A stretch of 64,000 nt of DNA, from positions 186,001 through 250,000 of the forward strand of contig CALSFV010000225.1 of the NCBI GenBank assembly GCA_943737045.1, read 5' to 3'. Each line of letters opens with the position of its first letter. Position 1 is the stretch's first letter. Positions 25,001 through 35,341 of the stretch are shown one piece after another. The notes below the pieces were generated by a model. That model was given only the letters and a program-made list of their open reading frames with translations, had not been told where the DNA came from and did not search any database. Made by a program: the position numbers and the translations under genes. The stretch is from Parapristionchus giblindavisi (taxonomy: Eukaryota; Nematoda; Chromadorea; Rhabditida; Diplogasteridae).

Positions 25001-26270
25001 CAACTCGTTTTGAATTTAATTCTAGCGTGATTAGCTCCTGACGTGACCGAATTAGATTCAAAAATTGGCTAATTAGATTCAAAAGCTCCAAATTAGACCC
25101 AAAAATCTCATAATTAGATTCTTAGTTTCTAAGAGAGACTATTTGGCTCAAGTGACATTCTCTTGGCACTTGGCCAAAAAGTGATATGAACCGATCGGGC
25201 CCAAACCGTACACAGTTGTAGTATGGGCTGACATGAGGTCACAGACGGAGTTTGGGTTCGTCATATCTGCACCCTCGCTAAATATCGTAAGTTCGATGAA
25301 GTGTCATCAAAATTTCAAAGTTTACGGATTCGTTCGATATGTGTATATGACGAAGGGCAATAGTAAGCAGGTAAATTCCACCAAGTATCATCCCGATCCA
25401 AAACCGTGAGACCCAGAAAAAACTTTAAAAAGACATAAAAAATATTTTTTCAATTTTATTTTATTTTTCCTACAATTACCTATCGGTGAGGGTCATTTTT
25501 TATTCCTTCAATTTGACGAGTATTCATTAGTGTAACTATTGTATGAAAATGAATTAAAACAAATTGGGAAAAAGTTGCCTTATTCCCGAAAAACCACGAT
25601 TAATTTGCCTTTTTATCGCCAACTGTGCGAATAAGCATTTTTTTTTCATTTTTTTTTCATTTTTTTTTATGAAAACAAACAGTTATTGCAGAATTTTGAA
25701 TTTCCGCATTTGCATTACCGTATCCGGCACACGCTTAATCGGCTCAGTTTGCAATAAAAAGGCGAATTAATCGTGGTTTTTCGGGAATAAGGCAACTTTT
25801 TCCCAATTTGTTTTAATTCATTTTCATACAGTAGTTACACTAATGAATACTCGTCAAATTGGAGGAATAAAAAATGACCCTCACCGATAGGCAATTGTAG
25901 GAAAAATAAAATAAAATTGAAAAAATATTTTTTATGTCTTTTTAAATTTTTTTCTGGGTCTCACGGTTTTGGATCGGGATGATACTTGGTGGAATTTACC
26001 TGCTTACTATTGCCCTTCGTCATATACACATATCGAACGAATCCGTAAACTTTGAAATTTTGATGACACTTCATCGAACTTACGATATTTAGCGAGGGTG
26101 CAGATATGACGAACCCAAACTCCGTCTGTGAGCTCATGTCAGCCCATACTACAACTGTGCACGGTTTGGGCCCGATCGGTTGGTATCACTTTTTGGCCAA
26201 GTGCCAAGCCATAAGCAAAATATGTTCACTGAGTCAGATAGTCTCTCCTAATTACATTCAACTCGAGTTG
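25001..26270. mobile_element. CAACTCG-ended MITE in intron 1 of copy C (interrupted)
   Basis: Left part 25001-25131 (CAACTCGTTTTGAATTTAAT, repeated AATTAGATTCAAAA) and right end 26249-26270 (ATTACATTCAACTCGAGTTG). The same element is uninterrupted in copy F at 40469-40640, in the same intron, so it predates the duplication. Confidence 0.7.
25132..26248. mobile_element. 1.1-kb palindromic element nested in the MITE, TA TSD
   Basis: Ends AGAGAGACTATTTGGCTC / GAGTCAGATAGTCTCTCC lie between TA (25130-25131, 26249-26250). The arms run inward (TTGGCACTTGGCCAAAAAG, CGGTTTTGGATCGGGATGA) to a T-rich centre near 25660. The empty site is visible in copy F's MITE (~40490). A second copy lies at ~52380-53605. 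No coding potential beyond mirrored ORFs. Confidence 0.8.
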
Positions 26271-26463
26271 CTTGAGCAAATCAATAAATCAATCGATAAT
26301 ATTCCAAACGTACCAATCATCCTTGTTCTCGTGTGGAGGACAGTCGACGAAGAGTGAAGCGAACTCGGAACGAGGCTTTAGTTCTGTAAAAGTTATCACT
26401 TCGTTATTTATTAACAAAGATAACAACAAGTCATCTTTTCCCCTCATTGTCAGCAAGAAACAT

Positions 26464-27741
26464 CAATCCGCCTAGCCAGGGACGATAGATCGAGGATGTT
26501 AAAAAGCCTTTAAAAAGGGACAAACCGAGCTCATCTGAAACACTCCGCTCCGGTAATGCTCTCTCGCTTTCTTTGCTTACTAAAGGGAGCATTGCCAAAG
26601 CGGAGAGTAAATTTGGTTCGGGTGCCCCTTTAATCGAAATTATGGTCTCATTTCGCACTGAACGTTTGCTTTTAATTAATTAATTAATTAATTAATTTAT
26701 TTATTTGATACACCCGTGACAGGTGCGACAGCAAATACAGGAGCGATAAGAGAAATAATTATAATAATGATAGAAAGGACTTTGGGAAGCTGACAGGGGT
26801 TTATCGATAGCTATCAAATCGCCAGTGATCCAGTTTGAGTGAGGTGGACGAGGCCTCAGAACGGGAAGGGAGCCGTTCAGATCCATGTGAGAGGTTGGAT
26901 CCAAAATTAACATTCTGCTTTATTAATAATGCTTTAATAATGTATTTATACTATTTTATAAAATGTAAACATTGCATTTACCGTCGGAATTTATTTCAAT
27001 AATCACATTATCGCAAAATTTGACAATATAATCGCGACAACAAAACACGAATCCACCAGGTTAGTCAGTAACCAGTGGATAAAGTTAAATCGACCGCCAT
27101 GCATGTAAAATATTGATACAACTCTCACAAGGAAACCTTCTACTAATAAAAGCAACCCTCCCCGTGCTTGACCATCTAATCGCATCAATGAAACATCTAT
27201 TATCATTTGCATTTGCATTTTGAATATTTTTTTTAATCATTTATAGTTAGCACATTTGCATATCCAATTTGATATGTTTATATTTTTAAATTAAAATCAT
27301 TAAAATCAATCCTCTCGGTTATATTATTCGCTTGATAATACTGTTCTGATCTTAAATTACTTCCTTTATTAGTCAGGCACGACAACCAACGAAAAAAAAG
27401 AAACTGTAAAATGGGGTGTTGAAAAGTCGCAAAAAGAAGAGAGAGTGTGCAAAACGAGGAGAGTTTTCTCCACTTTTCTCTTCTTTTCGCGACTTTTCAA
27501 CAGAAATAAGGAAGAAAAAAAGGTAACTGTGAAATAACAGTAATCATATACAAGATAATTGGAAAGAGAAAACGGAGAAAGGGATGAAGAGGAGTCCCGT
27601 ATGGATTATATGTACTTGTATAAGACGAAGAAAACAACAAATGGGGGGGGGGATTAAACCAGGCATTCGGTATACACGGAATATACGGTAGTTGATCTAC
27701 CGCAGAAAAAAAGAGAGAAATCTGCTCTACGATAATAGGTA
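26464..27741. other. 5' flank of copy C and 3' flank of copy D
   Basis: Contains a hairpin MITE at ~26517-26632 (ending GGTTCGGGTGCCCCTTTAA), an ATTA tetranucleotide run at 26668-26704, spacer repeat, and from ~27345 the inverted 3'-flank module: TTTATT (AATAAA complement, 27366-27371) and the TTTCGCGACTTTTCAAC hairpin (27421-27502). No independent gene is recognised. Confidence 0.5.
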
Positions 27742-27780
27742 TATGAGGCCGTTTGTGAGAAAGTCGAACAAGGTCTGGTA

Positions 27781-28645
27781 CAGGGCTGGGATTTTTTGTT
27801 TGGTCTTTTTTTTGTTTTTTTGGTTTTTTGAGAATTATTTGTTTGGTATTTTTTTTGTTTGGTTTTTCTGAAAAAAACCAAAAAATAACAAAAAAAATAG
27901 AAAACAAACACAAATTTGCTTGAAAAGTTAGCTAGTGATCAGTTTTGTTAGTAATTTTTACCGCAAGACTATTTTGGAGAGTGTAATATTACGAAACAGT
28001 GTTAAAGAAGGACCCTAAGTTTTTTCGTGACCAAACTGACCAACAGGACTTCAGATATCTCAATGAATACAAAACTAATTTTCTGTAAAATTGTACATGC
28101 CCCAGAATACCGTAATCCGAGCTGAAAGTTCGTTGTTTCACCAAGGAAATGCCAGGGACAACCCGCCTTTTCGAATTTAAAAGATCAATGTATATAAAAT
28201 TAAATAGGTAATCGAATCTGCGTGGCGCTGTTACAAGCGCTGACTACCAACAACTGAGCTACACGGGCTGCGCTTTCGCCTCTCGAATATAATAGAGAAC
28301 AGAATGTCACATAATTGATCCCAAGATCTTCATGATAATAGCGCACTCAAAATTTAGAGATTTCCCTTCGTTGACCAATCAATAAAATGATGCCGATAAC
28401 GAATCGATAGCGAATTTAGCTTCTAAGTTTTATTTAGTTGATAATTTTAAGAATTTTGACTCTCAATTGAGAGTAGTTGTTATTTAATGGAAGACCAACA
28501 CGAGATAAAGTTAAAATATTCTCGGAAATGTGGGAAAAATAATTTTTTTTGTTTTTTTTTGGTTTTTTTTGTTTGGTGAGAAATTTTTTTTGTTAGACCC
28601 AAACAAAAAATTTTTTGGTCGAAATAATTTTTTGTCCCAGCCCTG
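27781..28645. mobile_element. hAT-like element, 8-bp TSD GTCTGGTA, tRNA-like core
   Basis: CAGGGCTGGGATTTTTTG ... CCCAGCCCTG ends with GTCTGGTA at 27773-27780 and 28646-28653. The opposite palindrome arm (~29562-29572) supplies the uninterrupted sequence. Subterminal DNA is rich in TTTTTTGTTTGG words. No transposase; the 138- and 85-aa ORFs are low complexity. It holds a tRNA-like module on the minus strand. Confidence 0.9.
28208..28272 (-). tRNA. tRNA-like module inside hAT element
   Basis: On the minus strand: GCCCGTGTAGCTCAGTTG (box A), an anticodon-arm-like GCGCT-TGTAAC-AGCGC, and a weak box B GATTCGATTACC. Extra bases in the D arm and a poor T stem indicate a tRNA pseudogene. Confidence 0.5.
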
Positions 28646-29616
28646 GTCTGGTACATCAATTTTTAGAAAACCTGCGAAAAGGGGTTCTCAAGGGTGCTGA
28701 TGACGATGGGCATGTTCATTTTGCACCTGGAGTCACCTTTGAGGCCAGACGGTGTCGCGTTGAAATCGCGTTTTGGTCATTTCTTGTCGCCTGATGGTGC
28801 TAAAATTAACAGACCAATGTTTCCGGTGTAGAATTTGATGGCGATCAAGCCTGTCTAATTCATTTTTCATGAAAAAAAAATCACAAGCATCAAATATGTA
28901 ACTTTTCTCAGAGGCAAAAGTGTGCGAGCGACATAGCTAGATCGGATCGGAATTACCTCAGGGAGCAACAGAAAAAATTTCAACGATTTTAGTGAATGGA
29001 AAAGCGAGAAAATCAACTTTTAGTGAAGTAATCTGGTCGCTCACAACAGATAGATAGTTTCCGCTCGCCTGAGAGAGTGTGGGGAATTGAGAGAGCACGA
29101 GAGAGTCTAGGGAAAGGAGAGACGCGATCGAAGGGGAGGAGAGACTCGAGGTAGATCAGGGCACATTTCCTCTCTTACAGTGACCAGATTACTTCACTAA
29201 AAGTTGATTTTCTGGCTTTTCCATTCACCAAAATCGTTGAAATTTTTTCTGTTGGACCCTGAGGTAATTCCGATCCGATCTAGCTATGTCGCTCGCACAC
29301 TTTTGCCTCTGAGAAAAGTTACATATTTGAAGCTTGTGAAATTTTTTTCATGAAAAATGAATTAGACTGGCTTGATCGCCATCAAATTCTACACCGGAAA
29401 CATTGGTCTGTTAATTTTAGCACCATCAGGCGACAAGAAATGACCAAAAATGCGATTTCAACGCGACGCCGTCTAGCCTCAACGGTGACTCCAGGTGCAA
29501 AATGAACATGCCCATCGTCATCAGCACCCTTGAGAACCCCTACTCGCAGGTTTTCGAAAAATTGATGTACCGGACCCCAGTCACTCTTGCTCTACTCTCT
29601 CGCAAACGGCCTCATA

Positions 29617-29894
29617 TATTTCAACTCTTAGGATCAATCAATAAATCAATCAATAACTCGAAAAAACAACTTCAGAAATGTGTGCGAATTGGCGATAATT
29701 GGTACAAATATGTGCGTGGGTGTGGATAACAGAAAGATAGGAGAATATATTGATTTTTAAAAATCTGAGTGTGTACAGAAAAATGCACCGATCGATAACA
29801 CACGCGTAGATTACGGTAGTCACCATCGTAACATGAGATCTTGACTCGTGAAAACATAATAATCAGTCGATTGATCAATCAATAAATCGATCGG
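29617..29894 (-). other. 3' flank of copy D
   Basis: Minus-oriented downstream sequence shared with the other copies: TTGGTACAAATATGTGCG, GATAACACACGCG, TAGATTACGGTAGTCACC and a CAATCAAT tract. No gene. Confidence 0.5.
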
Positions 29895-30257
29895 TTAGAT
29901 GTTATCATTGAGTTTGAGGAATCCAACGTAGAATTGGCCGACTGAACGGCAGGCAGGAGGATGAGTGTGGGAGGACTGGATGAGACGTTCTACTATCTGA
30001 AATAGATCAATAATCATTCCTCAAAAATCGATTTTCAATCGATAAGTTTTTTTCATTCCCATATCATGTGAAAACATCAGTCAGACTAATTTTGACGAAC
30101 TCTGCATTACCGCCAAAGCAACGCTACATGGAAATGATCATTTAAGATAACAAGAAAATAAATAAGTGATCAATAAATCAATCAATACATAACTATACCT
30201 TGAGACAGCATCCAAGCGGGACATCCATCAGACCGACAGACGCATCTTCACCATTTG
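29895..30257 (-). pseudogene. UBE3D-like: UBE3D-like gene copy D, 3' fragment (E11 part, E12)
   Basis: E12 at 29895-29996 is an intact 102-nt terminal exon (PPACRSVGQFYVGFLKLNDNI-stop) with a CTATCTGAAA acceptor complement. E11 keeps only 30199-30257; its 5' part is cut off at the junction with an unrelated segment (ATACCGAAAAAATACC). Everything upstream is gone and replaced by the 5' region of copy E in the opposite direction, so this is a rearrangement scar. Confidence 0.75.
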
Positions 30258-30450
30258 ATACCGAAAAAATACCGGAGCATGTAAAATATCGATACAACTC
30301 TCACAAGGATACCTTCAACTTCTCTTATTCGTAACTCATAGTATTGTATGCTACGATCAAGTAATCACAACCTTCTTTCTTACCTACTGACTTTATCATA
30401 TTGTTTAAACATTTAATTATGAATGTTAAAATACCCTCCGAAGTCAGATA

Positions 30451-30615
<165 letters not shown>

Positions 30616-31179
30616 GATTTATTGATTGATTTTTATTTCGGTACTCGGTTAGCCAAGGGGTAGATATTAATCATAATGAAATCCTTGTTGCTTCAATTGT
30701 TGTCATCTTTTGGATGTATATTGATTTAAAAATAAATTGTTACATGATGTAGTATGATGTAATTAAGTAATATTAATATTAATATATTGTATTCAGAGCT
30801 CGCATCGATGATCTCTCATTAACCCCTGATTCCGTCTGTGCTCCCACTTGGAAGGACAACCATCGTCTCTTCATGTGCAAGGTGCACGCTGATGCCACGC
30901 TCCCACTTGGTTAGGGTTGATCTTTGATCTTTCATCCTTTATCGCCTTTTTATGCTTTCGTGTTTCGTGTAATAACATTGTATGAAAATATAATAACAAA
31001 AAATAATATTATATTTTGTATATTTATATTTTTGCAATGTAAGCTGTAGATAAACTATATTTCAACTGCATCTTCTGAAATGCATTTATTTATTAAGTTA
31101 ATTAATTTTTTGTTTCAATTCAACGAGTAAAATACGAGTGGCAAAGAAAATGTAGGAGGAGGATTGAACGCATTTATGT

Positions 31180-31339
31180 CATAGGTCGAAAGCATGTTAC
31201 AAAGTACCAAGTCTGACCGGATTTTAAGGCAAAATTTCACAGAAATCGAAAAACCTGACCAGATTTTGAGCCAAATATGCCAAAAATCGAAAAACCTAAA
31301 TGGATTTTGAAAACCGATAACCTAGCTATTCGACCTATG
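31180..31339. mobile_element. CATAGGTCGAA MITE, 8-bp TSD
   Basis: Ends CATAGGTCGAA / TTCGACCTATG, flanked by ATTTATGT (31172-31179) and ATTTATAT (31340-31347). The body repeats TGACC(G/A)GATTTTGAGCC-like words. Located just before E4 of copy E. Confidence 0.75.
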
Positions 31340-31863
31340 ATTTATATGTATTGTAGTACCGAAGACCTTCCATCGTCTGGCTCGTGATGTTTGTTCATCT
31401 ACTGATCTGGAAGAATTCATCGAATCATCAAATGGAGGAGAACTTCATCTCGAATGTAATGCCTGCACCGCAAAGATGGTCGAGAAGAAGGCAGGGTGAG
31501 AAGAGTTTTTGATCTTTGATCTTTGATCTAGTGCTAAGTTATGATTGAATGATTCATTGCGTAAATGTTATGCATTATTCTGATACTTAAACAATGTGAA
31601 TAAGTTTACTCACATTTCTTCCTTTCTCTGTGAGCTTATGAGATGATCTTTGATCTTTGTACCCTGTGTCATGGTTATGGTAGTCATTGATCTGTTTCAG
31701 TGATTGCACCATAGGATGTCTTCCGTCGGACGATTTCCTCGAGACATCTCCCGGTGGAGACTTTTACTGTAGAGATACCTGTGGAGCGGCATGTGATCCG
31801 TTTAGGTGAGTTTTAAACTTTATCAGGTGGTTTGGTAGTGTTCTATCTATCTCGGCTGGGAAG

Positions 31864-31982
31864 CATAGGTCGAAAAGTATGTTAAAAGTACCAAGTCTGG
31901 CCGGATTTTGAGCCAAAATTTCACAAAAATCGAAAAACGTGACCGGATTTTGAAAACAGATAACCTAGCTATTCGACCTATG
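31864..31982. mobile_element. CATAGGTCGAA MITE, 8-bp TSD CTGGGAAG
   Basis: 119-bp sibling of the 31180 element with a perfect TSD CTGGGAAG (31856-31863, 31983-31990). Relics occur at ~3060-3170, 18903-18990 and 44130-44225. hAT-like by TSD length. Confidence 0.8.
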
Positions 31983-33252
31983 CTGGGAAGCCATGAGATT
32001 TCACCAGTGCTTGCGATATTGATTATCATTTCATTTAGCTAATTAAGTTGTATCCATAATGCCAACTTTGATTTGCTAAATGAAATAAAGTTCTCATTCC
32101 ACCTTTCCAAACTAGTCGCATCCGTGTTTCAACTTGATGACTTATATTTCAATTGTGCCTAACAATTCAATTCTGGCTTGATATGATCACCTTTTAATCT
32201 ATTAGAGCGTGTCATATTTTTGTAGCGCTATATATCAAAAGGAAGATGAAATAATGTTAAATGCTTCTAATTCTTCTGATAGCCCTCAGAATTATTTTTA
32301 TTTTTTACTATGGCCTACGGATAGTTGTGTTTAGATATTCAACACTTATCATTCGTAAGACAATATTGTTGAAATCAATAAGCGCTACCAAATATTTGAT
32401 ACACTCTAATAATATTAGGAGTAATGTATACTTTGTTACCCTGTTTGTCGAATTGATCTTTGATCTTTGATCTTTGATCTCTGTTTTTCAGTCACTCTCA
32501 CCACGGTAACGTCGATGTGGTGGGAACAAAGGAACGTCACGAATCATGGACACCCACTCCCACCCATGCACTCATGTCCAATTCCACCGTGATCGTCCAT
32601 AAGGATGTAAGGAGTGATCTTTTATCTTTGATCTTTGATCTTTGCTCTTTATGGTCTCAACAATCATTATTCAATGATCTTTGATCTTTGATCCATTAAC
32701 AGACCATCGAGACAGACGCGGTTATCATCGAGGAAAAGGTGGCGCGTTGTGAGCGTGCAATCAGCCATTGGGATCACTCGTGAAGAGTTGGTTCATTTGA
32801 TCTTTGATCTTTGGTCTTTGATCTTTCGAGCTATGGCTAACCTAGGGAATGATATGGTTACTCTTTCAGCCATAGCCTGCACTTTTGCTATTTGATCTTT
32901 GATCTTTAGACCTATCACTGTAGGAGTGGGAATGATACTCGTTCTGCCTCTACCCTTTTGGTCTTTGATAAATGATCTTTGATTTTTGATCTTTCCCTTA
33001 TCAGATCACTCATCATTCGTCGCTCTCCACGATGCCGTTACCACACTGCGCACGAATCAACCTAAACCGTATCTGGAAACGAGGTAATCAATATTCCCAT
33101 TGTCCTTGGGTTAATCAATATTCCTCTTATCAATATTCCTCCACTCACTGATCTCTCCTTATTGCCTGGTGAATTCATTTGCATGAAATTTCATATTAGC
33201 CTTATTTTGATTGTCCTTCCGATGCAAGAATTATATATAGCAGCGGAACAAA

Positions 33253-33358
<106 letters not shown>

Positions 33359-34091
33359 GATTTATTTTTCTGTGGCAAGTAATATCAAATTGCATCGATT
33401 CCACCATTTCATATCTTTCTCTTCCACAGATCTTTTCTCATGTCTACCTGGTGATTTCATATACTAGACTATTGGGCACTTTCCTGATTTTTGGCCCGGG
33501 GTAAATTTGCATTAATTAATTAATTTATTTATTTATTTATCGTACACCGCAAAGGTGTTTCAACAAGTACAAAGTGTTCGAGTGCAAGAAAAAGTATGTG
33601 AGAGAATAAAATTATTAAAAGAGAGGTGGATAGGGGTAGGGATGGGGGGAAGGTGAGAGATCAATTGATCACGCCTTCTGCTACTCACTATTACCGACTA
33701 TTGATAATATCTACCTTTGATTGTCTTTCCAATGTAATGTTCTTGACCCGAAAATAGAAAATATAATGCGAAAAAAACATTCTATTTTCTATTCTCGGCA
33801 GATTGCCATCGTTGATATCTATTTAACGAGATGGTGAAAGGCAGATATTATCCTTATTTTTGATCGTCCTTTCAATTGTCTGAAGAGTAATGTCAAATTG
33901 CATCATTTGTATATTTTTCTCTTTCGCAGATCTTTTCTCATATCTACCCGATGATTTCATGTACTAGACTATTGATAATATCTCTACCTTTGATTGTCTT
34001 TCCAATGAAATCTTCGTATTCTATATAAAAGAAAACATTATATTTTCTATTTTCGGCAGATTGCTGTCGCTGATAAATATCTATTTAGCGA

Positions 34092-34212
34092 GATGCTTAA
34101 AGGCACACACCGAGCTAATTTGAAACTCTCCGCTCTAGCAACGCTCTCTCGTATACAAAGAAAGGGAGAGAGCATTACCGGAGCGGAGAGTTTCAAATTA
34201 GCTCAAGATGTA
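34092..34212. repeat. Hairpin MITE in intron 8 of copy E
   Basis: Well-preserved palindrome: CCGAGCTAATTTGAAACTCT, CCGCTCTAGCAACGC, then GGGAGAGAGCATTACCGGAG and TTTCAAATTAGCTC. This is the clearest example for folding analysis. Confidence 0.75.
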
Positions 34213-35093
34213 TACTTTTAAATGTCTCACATTTTCATTATTATCTTGTAATGTTAATAATAATAGTAATAGTAATAATAATGATATGTACATTTATGCC
34301 AATAGATTCTCGGACATGGATCAATTCTTCGCTCTTTTCATCCTCTCCCAGTGTGACGCGCAGACATCTCTCAAGCTCGTCATTTGCTCCCAGGACCGTA
34401 CCCCTCATCTTCTAGTCAGTTGTCATCCATAATTCAGTAATCAACTTATCGTACGCCTACCGTACCTTGGATCTACCGTAACCCTATCATTAGAAAAAAT
34501 AATAATATTTATACGTACTCATGAATGATGATAGAAAGGAAAATGAAGTGATATTAAAAATGATAACGTAAATGATAGTGATTCGTTCTTTAATCTACAA
34601 AACGCTGCATAGTAATCTAATAGTAATCGATTTTTCCACCTACCGTACCCCTAATCCTCGTCCCTGATTCAGGTGTGGCTCCTCGACTCGTACGTCGTCC
34701 TCGCATCAGGAGATCTCGTCGACGGAACCACAACCTCCATATGTCATCCGTTCTCTGCACTGAAGATGCTCTACAATTTGTTTGATGCAACGGCAGCTGC
34801 CAGGTTAGAGGGTTTATTTATTTAATTATTTGTTTATTTATTTATTTATTTATTCCATCAAATATAATGGGAAGGGGTGATATGTATTAGGGCAGAGAAG
34901 CGAAAGATGGAACAGAGAATCTACTGCTATGGGCTGTCAAACTTTAAAGTCTACTCACTAATTTGAAGTAGGCTAAGTACACTTCTAGAGAAAGTGTGAC
35001 GGAAATTTGACGAAATGCTTTACAGTATCTCATTATACTTACGTTTTACTTGTAGTTTACGTTTTACTTGTAGTTTTCATTCATTCCGAGTTC

Positions 35094-35340
35094 CTCTCTG
35101 AGTTGAACTCTCCTCTTCGGAGGCAATTTTGGGAGTGATTGACACTCATAGGGGAGGGCTTTCAATGCGCAAGTCCAACCCTCCTCCGGACTTCTCCATT
35201 CTTTTGGAGAAGTCGCTGCGCCTTTGTGCCGGCTGGAGGACCTCTTCCTTGGTCTGTCGACCACGACAGGCCAAGGGGGCGGGGCCTAGAGAGGAGGGGG
35301 AGGGGCGGCGGATAAAAGGAAGTAGCGCCATAATATTAAT
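35094..35340. other. GC-rich block with conserved hairpin, second copy
   Basis: A CTCCTCTTCGGAG mini-hairpin plus CAATTTTGGG (35110-35133), then the 9-bp hairpin GACTTCTCC-ATTCTTTT-GGAGAAGTC (35189-35214), then GCCGGCTGG, GGGGGCGGGGCC and GGATAAAAGG. It matches the reverse complement of 620-870, with stem sequence conserved and loop changed. It sits directly before a mariner insertion in intron 10 of copy E. Promoter-like (GC boxes plus TATA-like) or RNA-like; undetermined. Confidence 0.45.
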
Positions 35341-35341
35341 A

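Larger units (their letters stand above)
27742..29616. mobile_element. Palindromic element, TA TSD, carrying a hAT insertion
   Basis: Ends TATGAGGCCGTTTG / CAAACGGCCTCATA lie between TA (27740-27741, 29617-29618). The related 3' flank at ~50300 is uninterrupted. The arms (GGGTGCTGATGACGATGGGC, GCCATCAAATTCTACACC, AGTTGATTTTCT) converge on a GA-rich centre at ~29040-29180 (GAGAGAGTGTGGGG). Removing the 865-bp hAT and one TSD leaves ~1.0 kb. Confidence 0.8.

Noticed and set aside
27497..27913. 138-aa Lys/Phe-rich ORF
   Set aside because: It crosses two element boundaries (27742 and 27781) and low-complexity TTTTTGTTTGG repeats.
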